Assembly (NCBI GenBank): GCA_022843465.1
Contig: JALHNO010000006.1
Location: forward strand, 62,001-126,000
Direction of reading: 5' to 3'
Origin: Pseudomonadota bacterium
GTDB lineage: Bacteria; Pseudomonadota; Gammaproteobacteria; Xanthomonadales; Ahniellaceae
Length of the DNA stretch: 64,000 bases
Shown piece by piece: positions 53,380-61,985 of this stretch (its first letter is position 1; the number at the start of each line of letters is the position of its first letter). The position numbers and the translations under genes were made by a program. A model generated the notes under the pieces. It was not told the DNA's origin. It searched no databases and saw only the letters and a program-made list of their open reading frames with translations.

Positions 53380-55521
53380 CTATTTTCGGCTGGTGACTGC
53401 TTCGCCGAGACGGGCCAGCTCGACGCGGTCACGCCCCTCGCGTTTGGCGCGATAAAGCGCTCGGTCCGCCGCGGCAATCCACTCGTCGAGATTGCCGTAG
53501 CGGCTCTTGTCCAGCATCGAGACACCGATGCTGGCACTGATTGCGATATCTCCGGTCTGCCAGGGTACCGGTGTGTCGCCCAGTTGCCGGCGCAGGCGTT
53601 CGGCGAAATCCAGGCTGCGCGCCTGGTCGGTGGATTCGATCACGACAATGAACTCTTCGCCGCCCCAGCGACCCAGCATCGCGGTTTCCGGCAGCATCGA
53701 TTGCATGCGCTGTGCAGCGGCGCGCAGCACCGCGTCGCCGGCCTGGTGGCCGTGGCGGTCATTGACCTGCTTGAAATGGTCCAGATCAATCAATTGCATG
53801 CAGACCGAGTCCGGCACGGCAGCGCGCTGCCAGGTCAGTTCCAGTCGGCGCATCACCGCGTGGCGGTTCGAGAGCCCGGTCAGGGCATCGGTACTGGCCA
53901 TGCGTTCCAGTTGCTCGGTGCTGCCGAGCAGGGCGTAATGCAGTTCGACCAGCTGATCGCTGCTCGCTTTCAATTCGGCGTTCTTCTGGCGCATCCCGCG
54001 CACCCGCCAATAGAGCAGGCCGAGCACCGATGCCAATGCAAAAATACCGGCGATCAGGGCGAGTCCGAGATAGCGTTGGCGCAGGATGCGCAGATCCTTG
54101 ATCTGGCTGTCGCGCTCCAGCAGTCCGCGTTCCATGTCGGCGCGTTCCTTCTCCAGGCTGGCCTCGAGCACGGCGATCCGGCGCCCGGCCATATCCATCG
54201 CCAGCACCTTGTCAAGCTGTTGATGGGCCTTGCGGGTGGCGTAGGCGCTGGCGGCATCGCCGAGACCAAGTTCCAGATCGGCGACAACATCTAGCGCAGC
54301 ACGTTCAAGAATGCGGTCGCCGATCTTGCGGGTGCCTTCCAGGGTGATGCGCGCCTCGGCCAGCGCCTCGGGGCTTGGCCCCTTGGCCGCCCATACCCGG
54401 ACTCGGGTCAGCCGCAGCAAGACCTGATCGCGGATCGCGACCTTGTCGAATTCGCGGTAGGCGCGGTCGGCCCAGCGGCGCGCCTCGTCCCAGTTGCCGC
54501 GCGCAAGCTGCAGATCGGCCATGCGGCTGTAGGCATTCACCTTGTTCGGCGAATTACCCGAAACCGCCGCCATTGCCGCGGCCTTTTCGATATAGCCGGC
54601 GGCCTCGTCGAAGCGCTCAAGCTGCATCAGGGCGATGCCGACCTCGGCATTGAGGATGATCGCCTCGCGGCGGTTGCGCTCCTGGATATGGTTCAGGGCT
54701 TCACGCAGATATTCACTGCCCTGTTCCTCGTCGTCGAGGTTGCGGTAGAGGATGCCGAGCAGGCGCAGACTGCGGGCAATCTCGGGCTGGTCATTTGTCT
54801 TTTTCGAGATTTCTAGCGCTTCCTTGTGCACCAGGGCAGCATCCGAAAAGCGTCCGGTGCGCCCATGCAGCATGCCGATCGAATTGAGTTCATGGGCCAG
54901 TTGCGGCATTCCGGGGATCTCGCGGTTGAGCTTCTCCGCCACCTCGAACTGTTTCAATGCATCCTCAAATCTACCGAGTTTGCGGAACAGCACGCCACGA
55001 TCGTGTGCGACCTGGGCGCGCCAGACCAGATTGCCGCTCGCTTCGGCCAGCTCTTGCATGCGTGCGATGGCACGTTCGGCCTTCTCGGGGCGGCCGCGAT
55101 TGACATTGACCACATTGACCAGGGTCTGCACCGCGAATTCCAGATCCGGCAGTGCAAGCGTCTGCACTGAGCGTTCCATTTCATCGAGCAGGGCAAAAGT
55201 TTCCGGCTCGTGTTCCAGTTCGTTTTCGAACTCGGCAAGTGCCAGGGTGGCCCAGGTCCGGCTGACTGGATCGCCAGCGGATTGCCGCAAGGCCTCGGCG
55301 CGATCGCGCAGGACCTCGGTCCTGTCCTCGAAGCGGGCCCGCAATTGCCGGACTTCTGGCGGTTGCGACACATCGCCAGGCCCGGTCCGCGCCGTTTCCT
55401 GAGCGCAGACCGTGCCGGCCGCTACGGCCAGCAGGGCGGCGATGAGCAGGACGCGGCCAATCAGCATGATGGCCCAATGGTATGCGATCGTGCGCGGCTT
55501 TTGGTGCACGGATTTCGTCAT
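53380..55521 (-). CDS. TPR-containing membrane diguanylate cyclase (GGDEF)
   Basis: The protein has about 713 residues from the ATG at 55521; the ATG at 55467 (MLIGRVLLIAALLAVAAGTVCA) would give a tighter signal peptide. A periplasmic TPR region (about 60-480) is seen in repeats such as FRKLGRFEDALKQFEVAEKLN and LHGRTGRFSDAALVHKEALE. A coiled coil and one transmembrane helix (YLGLALIAGIFALASVLGLLYW) lead to a C-terminal GGDEF domain (about 550-705). Its active site is GRWGGEEF, so cyclase activity is likely. An RxxD inhibitory site was not evident. It would make cyclic-di-GMP in response to a periplasmic signal, with PilZ proteins such as the one at 16282 as possible readers. Confidence 0.9.
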   Translation of the reverse strand: MTKSVHQKPRTIAYHWAIMLIGRVLLIAALLAVAAGTVCAQETARTGPGDVSQPPEVRQLRARFEDRTEVLRDRAEALRQSAGDPVSRTWATLALAEFENELEHEPETFALLDEMERSVQTLALPDLEFAVQTLVNVVNVNRGRPEKAERAIARMQELAEASGNLVWRAQVAHDRGVLFRKLGRFEDALKQFEVAEKLNREIPGMPQLAHELNSIGMLHGRTGRFSDAALVHKEALEISKKTNDQPEIARSLRLLGILYRNLDDEEQGSEYLREALNHIQERNRREAIILNAEVGIALMQLERFDEAAGYIEKAAAMAAVSGNSPNKVNAYSRMADLQLARGNWDEARRWADRAYREFDKVAIRDQVLLRLTRVRVWAAKGPSPEALAEARITLEGTRKIGDRILERAALDVVADLELGLGDAASAYATRKAHQQLDKVLAMDMAGRRIAVLEASLEKERADMERGLLERDSQIKDLRILRQRYLGLALIAGIFALASVLGLLYWRVRGMRQKNAELKASSDQLVELHYALLGSTEQLERMASTDALTGLSNRHAVMRRLELTWQRAAVPDSVCMQLIDLDHFKQVNDRHGHQAGDAVLRAAAQRMQSMLPETAMLGRWGGEEFIVVIESTDQARSLDFAERLRRQLGDTPVPWQTGDIAISASIGVSMLDKSRYGNLDEWIAAADRALYRAKREGRDRVELARLGEAVTSRK

Positions 55522-55645
55522 GGCGGCCAGTCGCACGAAGCCCGCTATTGCCCGATGGCGCGCCGCAGCATGATGCCGCCACGTGATAGAATCCAGCGGC
55601 TCGCCCGCACTCGGGCGTGCCTTTGAACCGTCTCGGAGTCCGTCG

Positions 55646-56842
55646 ATGCTCAAGCTCGCCGACCGTATGGGCCGCGCCAAGCCCAGTGCGATCATGGTGG
55701 TGGCCGACAAGGCCAAGAAACTCAAGGCCGAAGGCCGTGACATCATCAGTTTCTCGATTGGTGTGCCCAATTTCTTGCCAGGTGAACACGTCTACCAGGC
55801 CGGTGCCGACGCGCTGAAGCATGACTCCGGCAGCTACGGGTCAAATCGTGGCCCGGAGGCCCTGCTCGATGCCTTCATCAAGCATCTCGATGCCGGCGGC
55901 CTGACTGGCTACACCCGCGCCAACATCGCTACTGGAATCGGTGCCAAGCAGGTGCTGTTCAATGTGATGTATGCCTTGCTCGAAGAAGGCGACGAGATCC
56001 TGATCCCGACGCCCTACTGGACCAGCTATGTCGATATCGCCGACATCCTCGGTGCCAAGTCGACACTGATTTACTGCAGTCCCGAGCAGGAATACAAATT
56101 GACGCCCGAGCAGTTGCGGGCGGCGATCAAGCCGACCACCAAGGCCATCCTCTTCAATAATCCGTCCAACCCGACGGGCATGGTCTACAGCGAAGCCGAA
56201 ATCCAGGCGTTGGCCGACGTGCTGGTGGAGCACCAGATCTGGATTCTGTCGGACGACATCTACAACCGGATGATCTTCGATGGTCAGTCGTACGCGCATC
56301 TGCTGAAGGCCAGGCCGGAACTTCGCGACCGGCTGATCCTGATCGACTCGCTGTCAAAAACCTACGGCATGCCGGGCTGGCGGCTCGGATTTGTCGCTGC
56401 CTCGCCGATGCTGGCGCAGGCGATCGTTACGCTCAATTCCAACCACATCACCAATGTCCCCGAGGTCGTCAACGCGGCGGGCACAGCGGCACTCGCAGGC
56501 CCGCAGGATATTCCGACGCAGAAGTGCAAGGAATTCCAGGCCAAGCGCGATGAAGTGATGGCGACGATGCGGTCGATTCCGGGGCTGAACTGCCCCTTGC
56601 CGGGTGGCGCGTTCTATGTGTTTCCGGATATCAGTTTTGCATTCGGCAAGCGCCATGGAGATGTTGCGATTGGCAACGATGTCGATTTCTGCAGCGCCTT
56701 GCTCGACAGCAAGGGCGTCGCCATCGTGCCGGGTTCGGCCTTCGGCGAGCCCAGGGCCATCCGCATCTCGTATTCCTGCAAGCCGGCCGAGTTGACGGAA
56801 GGCCTGCGCCGATTTGCCGAGTTCTGTTCCGAGTTGAGCTGA
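55646..56842 (+). CDS. Class I pyridoxal-phosphate aminotransferase (aspartate type)
   Basis: The protein has 398 residues. The ATG at 55646 has GGAG 8 bases upstream. The PLP lysine is in DSLSKTYGMPGWRLGF, the Asn/Asp/Tyr cofactor contacts are in NNPSNPTGMVYS and SDDIYNRMIFDG, and the substrate arginine is in AIRISYSC. This is the AspAT-Ibeta-like fold type found in many bacteria that interconverts aspartate and oxaloacetate, or acts on prephenate-type substrates. mdh follows 63 bases downstream, so the pair handles oxaloacetate together. A 6-bp hairpin lies in its leader at 55602-55617. Confidence 0.92.
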   Translation: MLKLADRMGRAKPSAIMVVADKAKKLKAEGRDIISFSIGVPNFLPGEHVYQAGADALKHDSGSYGSNRGPEALLDAFIKHLDAGGLTGYTRANIATGIGAKQVLFNVMYALLEEGDEILIPTPYWTSYVDIADILGAKSTLIYCSPEQEYKLTPEQLRAAIKPTTKAILFNNPSNPTGMVYSEAEIQALADVLVEHQIWILSDDIYNRMIFDGQSYAHLLKARPELRDRLILIDSLSKTYGMPGWRLGFVAASPMLAQAIVTLNSNHITNVPEVVNAAGTAALAGPQDIPTQKCKEFQAKRDEVMATMRSIPGLNCPLPGGAFYVFPDISFAFGKRHGDVAIGNDVDFCSALLDSKGVAIVPGSAFGEPRAIRISYSCKPAELTEGLRRFAEFCSELS

Positions 56843-56905
56843 TCCGGGGTGCAGTCGCGCCCAAATTCCCAAATGCACAGCGTGCCGAAATCAGGAGTCG
56901 ATACC

Positions 56906-57892
56906 GTGAAAGCCCCCATTCGTGTTGCCGTTACCGGCGCTGCCGGCCAGATTGGCTATTCCCTGCTGTTCCGCATCGCCTCCGGCGAGATGCTCGGCAA
57001 GGATCAGCCGGTGATCCTGCAGATGCTGGAACTGCCAATGGAAAAAGCCCAGGCGGCGCTGCGCGGCTGCATGATGGAGCTTGAGGACTGCGCGTTTCCC
57101 CTGCTCGCCGGAATGATCGGCAGCGATGATCCGATGGTCGCCTTCAAGGATGCCGATGTCGCCATCCTGGTCGGCGCGATGCCGCGCGGACCGGGCATGG
57201 AGCGCAAGGATCTGCTGCTCAAGAACGCGGAAATCTTTACGGTGCAGGGTCGTGCGCTCAATGCCGTTGCCTCGCGCAATGTGAAGGTGCTGGTGGTCGG
57301 CAATCCGGCCAATACCAATGCCTACATCGCGATGAAGTCGGCGCCCGATCTGCCGGCGAAGAATTTCACCGCCATGCTGCGCCTTGATCACAATCGCGCG
57401 CTGAGCCAGCTGGCGGCCAAGGCCAACGTCGCTGTTGGCGATATCGAAAAGCTGATCGTCTGGGGCAACCACAGCCCGACCATGTATCCGGATTATCGCT
57501 TCGCCACGGTTGCCGGCGCCTCATTGAAGGACAAGATCAATGACGCCGAGTGGAACAGCGGCAGCTTCATCCCGCAGGTCGGCAAGCGTGGTGCCGCCAT
57601 CATCGAAGCGCGCGGCCTGTCCTCGGCGGCGTCCGCAGCGAACGCAGCGATCGATCACATCCATGACTGGATGCTCGGCAGCAAGGGCAAGTGGGTGACC
57701 ATGGGCGTGCCATCCGATGGCAGCTACGGCATCCCCGAAGGCGTGATGTACGGCGTGCCGGTCACTACCGAGAACGGCGAGTACACGCGCGTCAGCGGCC
57801 TGGAAATCGACACGTTCTCCCGCGAGCGCATGGACAAGACCCTGGCAGAGCTGGAAGAAGAACGTGCTGGTGTGGCGCATTTGTTGGCATAG
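56906..57892 (+). CDS. mdh: Malate dehydrogenase
   Basis: The protein has 328 residues, the common length for this non-mitochondrial-type Mdh. The GTG at 56906 has AGGAG 9 bases upstream; a longer frame from 56849 is rejected. The NAD fold starts [25 protein letters not shown], and catalytic residues lie in [14 protein letters not shown] and [13 protein letters not shown]-like [12 protein letters not shown] (His). It interconverts malate and oxaloacetate in the TCA cycle. A 15-bp hairpin follows at 57916-57955. Confidence 0.96.
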   Translation: MKAPIRVAVTGAAGQIGYSLLFRIASGEMLGKDQPVILQMLELPMEKAQAALRGCMMELEDCAFPLLAGMIGSDDPMVAFKDADVAILVGAMPRGPGMERKDLLLKNAEIFTVQGRALNAVASRNVKVLVVGNPANTNAYIAMKSAPDLPAKNFTAMLRLDHNRALSQLAAKANVAVGDIEKLIVWGNHSPTMYPDYRFATVAGASLKDKINDAEWNSGSFIPQVGKRGAAIIEARGLSSAASAANAAIDHIHDWMLGSKGKWVTMGVPSDGSYGIPEGVMYGVPVTTENGEYTRVSGLEIDTFSRERMDKTLAELEEERAGVAHLLA

Positions 57893-58359
57893 CAACTTTT
57901 TGGCAGCGCCGGTATCCACTGATACCTCTCTGGAGGCACGGAGAGGTACCAGTGGAGCGACCTCTGGTCACCGACGTGGGAAGGGTTGTTTCCAAGGATG
58001 CGCTTGGCGACTTCAAGATGGTTTTGCTCGAACATCCAGAGGGCCCGAGACTACATTCAGTCGCTCCGCAATTACAGCCAACGAGATTGGCCGGATTGTG
58101 GAAGTGTGTTTGACCGCGATTTCAAGAATTGCTGATCTGACAGGGGTCGAAGCGCATCCTGACTTGTCCGAAGAGCTGCGCACCCGTGAGCAACTGGCGC
58201 GCTCCGATACGGCACGGGTCATCGATACGCTCGCCGCGCTTGTGCCTGTGGCGCGGAGCCCCGGTTCGGAGTGAGTTGAGAGGTATTCCGGTCGTCACTG
58301 CAGGCGTAGGCTCTGCGATTTCCGCCAATGCGCGATGGTGTTGTTGTAGGATTTTTCGC
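57893..58359. other. 467-base region without a recognised gene between mdh and the antitoxin
   Basis: Only the mdh hairpin (57916-57955) is clear. A frame from about 58060 to 58274 reads ITANEIGRIVEVCLTAISR and on to DLSEELRTREQLARSD, which looks protein-like, but it has no good start and no family I recognise. It could be the remains of a lost gene. Coding potential here differs from the flanking core genes. Confidence 0.4.
57916..57955. terminator. Long hairpin after mdh
   Basis: CCACTGATACCTCTC and GAGAGGTACCAGTGG form a 15-bp stem with one A/C mismatch and a 10-base loop, 24 bases after the mdh stop. There is no T-run. It may be a transcript-stabilising element or part of a repeat family. 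Confidence 0.6.
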
Positions 58360-58584
58360 ATGAGCCGATCTGCTGAAAGTTTCATCGACCTTCCCATCTC
58401 CGAGCGCATCCATCTCGTCGAAGACATCTGGGATAGCATTGCGGCGGAGACGCCCGGCGTCCTCCAGCTTTCGCCTGAAGAACGTGCCGAACTGCATCGC
58501 CGCTACGCGATGCACCAGGCAGACCCTTCCAGTAGCGTTCCCTGGGAGCAGGTTCGAGCTGCTTTATTTGCGAGCAAGCGTTGA
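58360..58584 (+). CDS. Addiction-module antitoxin (ParE/RelE-associated, TIGR02574-like)
   Basis: The protein has 74 residues, starting MSRSAESFIDLPISERIHLVEDIWDSIAAE and ending PWEQVRAALFASKR. The pattern LPxxERixLvediWDSI...LSPEERAELxRR is that of short antitoxins partnered with ParE/RelE-type toxins. Its stop shares a base with the ATG of the downstream toxin reading frame (TGATG), the usual coupling. That toxin is broken (next entry), so the antitoxin is now an orphan or may protect against related toxins. Confidence 0.85.
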   Translation: MSRSAESFIDLPISERIHLVEDIWDSIAAETPGVLQLSPEERAELHRRYAMHQADPSSSVPWEQVRAALFASKR

Positions 58585-58884
58585 TGCGTTTGGTGTTCGG
58601 TTCGGAAGCGTTGCAGGAGCTTCTGCACGGACGCGCAGGCCTGGTAGGAGGAGCGTTCGCTCGGTCTGGGATTCGAATTCGCTCGTGCCGTTGATGCAGC
58701 GGTTGCCCGTGCCATGCGTGCGCCATTCACATTTCCGCGCATCGAAGCGGAATTTCGTCACGTCATCATGCGCAAGTTTCCGTAGTCCGTCATTTACATT
58801 GCGACCGAGTCCGAACTCGTCGTTGTCTCGTGCTTTCACCATCGACGCAAGCCCGGTACTTGGACGCCAAAGGGCGACGACTGA
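58584..58884 (+). pseudogene. Decayed ParE/RelE-family toxin gene
   Basis: The frame begins MRLVFGSEALQEL at 58584. An apparent one-base insertion near 58620 then shifts it. The continuation reads DAQAW-stop-EERSLGLGFEFARAVDAA, RIEAEFRHVIMRKFP-stop-SVIYIATE and CFHHRRKPGTWTPKGDD, ending TGA at 58882-58884. These match the ParE/RelE core (WYEER, RFPYxVIY, HxRRxPxxW). The two in-frame stops are both TAG (58645-58647 and 58783-58785), and both fall exactly where the family has tyrosine. The gene is therefore inactivated by a frameshift plus two nonsense codons, unless amber readthrough and a sequencing error are invoked. Confidence 0.85.
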
Positions 58885-59030
58885 ACTGTTCGTGGGCGTA
58901 CAGTGTCGGTTTCGATGGCCTGCAATCTCTGACCACTGATCCACGCTCAGCCCGAATTGGGCGGGCGCCTTGCGTTGCTGACATCCAGTCCTCAGATCAA
59001 TGGCCGTGCATCAGTCAGTTGCCATAGTCG

Positions 59031-59441
59031 CTATTGCCAAGGATTGACGATTACCACGCCGCAATCTCTGAAGTCATCGGTGTTGCGGGTAGCAATTTTT
59101 AACCCGCGTGCAGCTGCGATCGCAACGATAAGTCCATCAAATCCGTGCAGCGGACGCCCCAATCGATGGCGCGCGGCGATGATCGGGCCATATGCAGCGG
59201 AGGCGGGCTGATCGAAGCCGTAGGTTCGCGCGCTCAACGAATTAAGGCCTTGCCACATTCGGCCTTGGATGTCGTCGCGGCGAGCGCCTTCGGGAAGTAG
59301 CGCGATGCCGGCAAGGATCTCAGCGACATTGATGGTGGTAGTCGCCAGCTGCGTTGAGGGCTGTGCCCGCAGCCATGCCAGAACATTGGGGTCTGGTTTC
59401 GCGCGGGCCAGTTCGGAAATCACATTGGTATCGAGAATCAT
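59031..59441 (-). CDS. fitB: PIN-domain toxin, FitB/VapC type
   Basis: The protein has 136 residues. The PIN-domain acidic residues are seen in MILDTNVISELARAKPDP (Asp4), NVAEILAGIALLPEG (Glu) and HGFDGLIVAIAAARGLKIATRNTDDF (Asp pair). The IAGIxxLPEGxRR wording and paired FitA-like antitoxin point to the FitB branch of VapC ribonucleases. These cut RNA, often tRNA, when the antitoxin is lost. The ATG overlaps the antitoxin stop by 4 bases. All catalytic residues appear intact. Confidence 0.9.
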   Translation of the reverse strand: MILDTNVISELARAKPDPNVLAWLRAQPSTQLATTTINVAEILAGIALLPEGARRDDIQGRMWQGLNSLSARTYGFDQPASAAYGPIIAARHRLGRPLHGFDGLIVAIAAARGLKIATRNTDDFRDCGVVIVNPWQ

Positions 59442-59683
59442 GGCAATTCCGGCAATGGGCGCGCTTCGGTGCGCGCCGGTATGGCCAACTCGACGCCATG
59501 CTCGCTACCGAACAACTGCGCCATGACGTCGGCGAAATGAGGCTCGATGACATCGGCGCCCGTCAATGCTTCCGCAAGAATGGCGCGTGCCTCCGCTTCG
59601 AGCGAGCGCTGATGCTTGGCGGCGCGCAGGTGCAGGCGTGCCTTGAGTTCGGGACTGAATTTTCGGATCAAAAGGCTGGTCAT
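59438..59683 (-). CDS. fitA: Antitoxin, FitA/VapB type
   Basis: The protein has 81 residues. The N-terminal ribbon-helix-helix reads LLIRKFSPELKARLHLRAAKHQRSLEAEARAILAEAL, the FitA form of DNA-binding antitoxins. The C-terminal part (about 45-80) should wrap the toxin. It is first in the fitA-fitB operon and would repress its own promoter; a candidate operator lies upstream at 59706-59720. Confidence 0.9.
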   Translation of the reverse strand: MTSLLIRKFSPELKARLHLRAAKHQRSLEAEARAILAEALTGADVIEPHFADVMAQLFGSEHGVELAIPARTEARPLPELP

Positions 59684-59705
59684 AATCTCAGTTCAGCTAG
59701 GTTAC

Positions 59706-59720
59706 GATATCAATGATATC
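59706..59720. promoter_or_regulatory. Candidate FitA operator
   Basis: GATATCAATGATATC is an inverted repeat made of two GATATC palindromes spaced by AAT, 23-37 bases upstream of the fitA start. It is strikingly A+T-rich for this genome. Toxin-antitoxin operons of this family are repressed through such repeats. Confidence 0.55.
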
Positions 59721-59829
59721 ATCGCTGCGACGGATTGTAAGGCCGTGCGCGAGCTTCTGCTGTGGCCGTGGTGCCTGGGAGGGTGTAGCGATTATTCCGC
59801 TAGAATGGGCGCTTTGGCAGGGAGCGAGC

Positions 59830-60717
59830 ATGAATCAATCGTCACCCGGCGCGCAGTTTCGCGGCGCCGTTGCAACGGAACAGCCGCTGCAGGTCATGGG
59901 TGCCATCACCGCGTATGCCGGCCTGATGGCCAAGCGCGTTGGCTACAAGGCGCTGTATCTCTCTGGGGGTGGCGTGGCAGCCAACTCGCTGGGCATTCCC
60001 GATCTCGGCATCAGCACGATGGAAGACGTCTTGACCGACGCGCGCCGAATTGTCGACGCCACCGGCATGCCCCTGCTGGTCGATATCGATACCGGCTGGG
60101 GCGGCGCCTTCAATATCGCGCGCACCATCAAGGCGTTTCAGCGCATCGGCGTGGCCGCTGTGCATATGGAAGATCAGGTCGGTCAGAAGCGATGCGGACA
60201 TCGCCCTGGCAAGGACGTTGTGCCTACCGCCGAAATGGTCGACCGCATCAAGGCCGCGGTGGACGCGCGTTCCGACCCCGGTTTCGTCATCATGGCGCGC
60301 ACCGATGCTGCTGCAGTCGAGGGGCTCGATGCGGCAATCGATCGCGCCGCTGCCTACGTTGAAGCCGGTGCCGACATGATCTTTCCGGAGGCGATGAGTT
60401 CGCTGGATGATTATCGTCGGGTGAAGGCTGCGGTCCGCGTGCCGATCCTGGCCAATCTCACCGAGTTCGGTTCGACACCGTTTTTCACTACTGATGAACT
60501 TCGCAGTGCGGGTGTCGATATTGCGCTTTATTGCTGCGGTGCCTATCGCGCGATGAACAAGGCGGCATTGAATTTCTACGAGACGGTGCGTCGTGAGGGT
60601 ACCCAGAAGGGCATCATCGACACCCTGCAGACACGCGCCCAGTTGTACGACTTTCTCGGCTATCACGCCTACGAGGAAAAGCTCGATGCACTGTTCGCGG
60701 CGTCGAAGGCAGACTGA
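59830..60717 (+). CDS. prpB: 2-methylisocitrate lyase
   Basis: The protein has 295 residues. AGGGAG lies 5 bases before the ATG. The isocitrate-lyase superfamily TIM barrel shows [32 protein letters not shown], the magnesium-binding [17 protein letters not shown] with the catalytic KRCGH, and MARTDA. It splits 2-methylisocitrate into pyruvate and succinate. prpC follows 56 bases downstream, so they form one operon; prpD is far away at 11217. No PrpR-type regulator is seen next to it. Confidence 0.95.
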   Translation: MNQSSPGAQFRGAVATEQPLQVMGAITAYAGLMAKRVGYKALYLSGGGVAANSLGIPDLGISTMEDVLTDARRIVDATGMPLLVDIDTGWGGAFNIARTIKAFQRIGVAAVHMEDQVGQKRCGHRPGKDVVPTAEMVDRIKAAVDARSDPGFVIMARTDAAAVEGLDAAIDRAAAYVEAGADMIFPEAMSSLDDYRRVKAAVRVPILANLTEFGSTPFFTTDELRSAGVDIALYCCGAYRAMNKAALNFYETVRREGTQKGIIDTLQTRAQLYDFLGYHAYEEKLDALFAASKAD

Positions 60718-60773
60718 TCAACCTGGTCGCGACCTGTTTGCACTGCGACCACCGAAATCCTGGAGCAATAGTC

Positions 60774-61928
60774 ATGAGTGATACCCCGAGCATTCTGCCG
60801 AAGCCGAAGAAGTCGGTTGCGCTCTCTGGCGTGGCCGCCGGCAATACCGCCCTCTGCACGGTGGGTCGTACCGGCAATGATCTGCACTACCGCGGCTACG
60901 ACATTCTCGACATGGCGGATGACTGCGAGTTCGAGGAGATCGCCCATCTGCTGGTGCACGGCAAATTGCCCAACCGCGTCGAACTCGATGCCTACAAGGC
61001 CAAGCTGCGCTCCCTGCGTGGATTGCCGGCGCAAGTCAAACAGGTGCTGGAGTCGCTTCCGGCCTCCGCGCATCCGATGGATGTGATGCGTACCGGGGTC
61101 TCTGCGCTCGGCTGCGTGCTGCCAGAGAAGGATGATCACGGTGCGCCGGGTGCCCGTGATATTGCCGATCGCCTGATGGCCTCATTGGGTTCGATGCTGC
61201 TGTACTGGTATCACTATGCCTGCAATGGCCGCCGGATCGAAGTCGAAACCGACGACGATTCGATCGGCGGGCACTTTCTGCATCTGCTGCATGGCCGCAA
61301 GCCGAGCGAGAGTTGGGTGCGCGCGATGCACATCTCGCTGAATCTCTATGCCGAGCACGAGTTCAATGCCAGCACGTTCGCCGCTCGGGTAATTGCCGGA
61401 ACCGGATCGGACATGCATTCCGCCATCGCCGGCGCGATTGGCGCCCTGCGTGGGCCCAAGCACGGCGGCGCCAACGAAGTCGCCTTCGAAATCCAGAAGC
61501 GCTACGAAACCCCTGATGATGCCGAGGCCGATATCCGTGCCCGCGTCGAGCGCAAGGAAGTCGTGATCGGCTTCGGGCACCCGGTGTATACGGTTTCCGA
61601 TCCGCGCAACAAGGTCATCAAGGCAGTTGCCCACAAGCTGTCGAAAGAGGCCGGTACGACGCGCATGTTCGATATCGCCGAGCGCCTGGAGACGGTGATG
61701 TGGGACATCAAGAAAATGTTCCCCAACCTCGACTGGTTCAGCGCGGTCAGCTACCACATGATGGGCGTGCCGACCGCGATGTTCACGCCGCTGTTCGTGA
61801 TTGCGCGCACCAGTGGCTGGAGCGCGCACGTGATCGAGCAGCGCATCGACAACAAGATCATCCGGCCGAGCGCCAACTATGTAGGCCCGGAAGACCGCGT
61901 ATTCGAGCCGATCGACCAGCGATCCTGA
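60774..61928 (+). CDS. prpC: 2-methylcitrate synthase
   Basis: The protein has 384 residues. GGAG lies 10 bases before the ATG. The citrate-synthase fold has [24 protein letters not shown], the catalytic His in [13 protein letters not shown] and [15 protein letters not shown], and [15 protein letters not shown], which is the PrpC-type wording. It condenses propionyl-CoA with oxaloacetate to 2-methylcitrate. It is second in the prpBC operon. The oxaloacetate-linked genes mdh and the aminotransferase are about 3 kb upstream, probably by chance. Confidence 0.95.
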   Translation: MSDTPSILPKPKKSVALSGVAAGNTALCTVGRTGNDLHYRGYDILDMADDCEFEEIAHLLVHGKLPNRVELDAYKAKLRSLRGLPAQVKQVLESLPASAHPMDVMRTGVSALGCVLPEKDDHGAPGARDIADRLMASLGSMLLYWYHYACNGRRIEVETDDDSIGGHFLHLLHGRKPSESWVRAMHISLNLYAEHEFNASTFAARVIAGTGSDMHSAIAGAIGALRGPKHGGANEVAFEIQKRYETPDDAEADIRARVERKEVVIGFGHPVYTVSDPRNKVIKAVAHKLSKEAGTTRMFDIAERLETVMWDIKKMFPNLDWFSAVSYHMMGVPTAMFTPLFVIARTSGWSAHVIEQRIDNKIIRPSANYVGPEDRVFEPIDQRS

Positions 61929-61985
61929 CGGCGGCACGCTGCAAGGCGGCCGCGCCTGAGTGAGCGCGGCGCCAGCGGCAGCGGC

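Noticed and set aside
58060-58274. Protein-like frame reading ITANEIGRIVEVCLTAISR
   Set aside because: No plausible start codon with a ribosome binding site and no recognisable family; kept only as a possible remnant.
58666-58690. GGGATTCGAATTCG considered as a tRNA T-arm
   Set aside because: No cloverleaf can be drawn around it, and the sequence is explained by the ParE-like pseudogene (GLGFEFARA).
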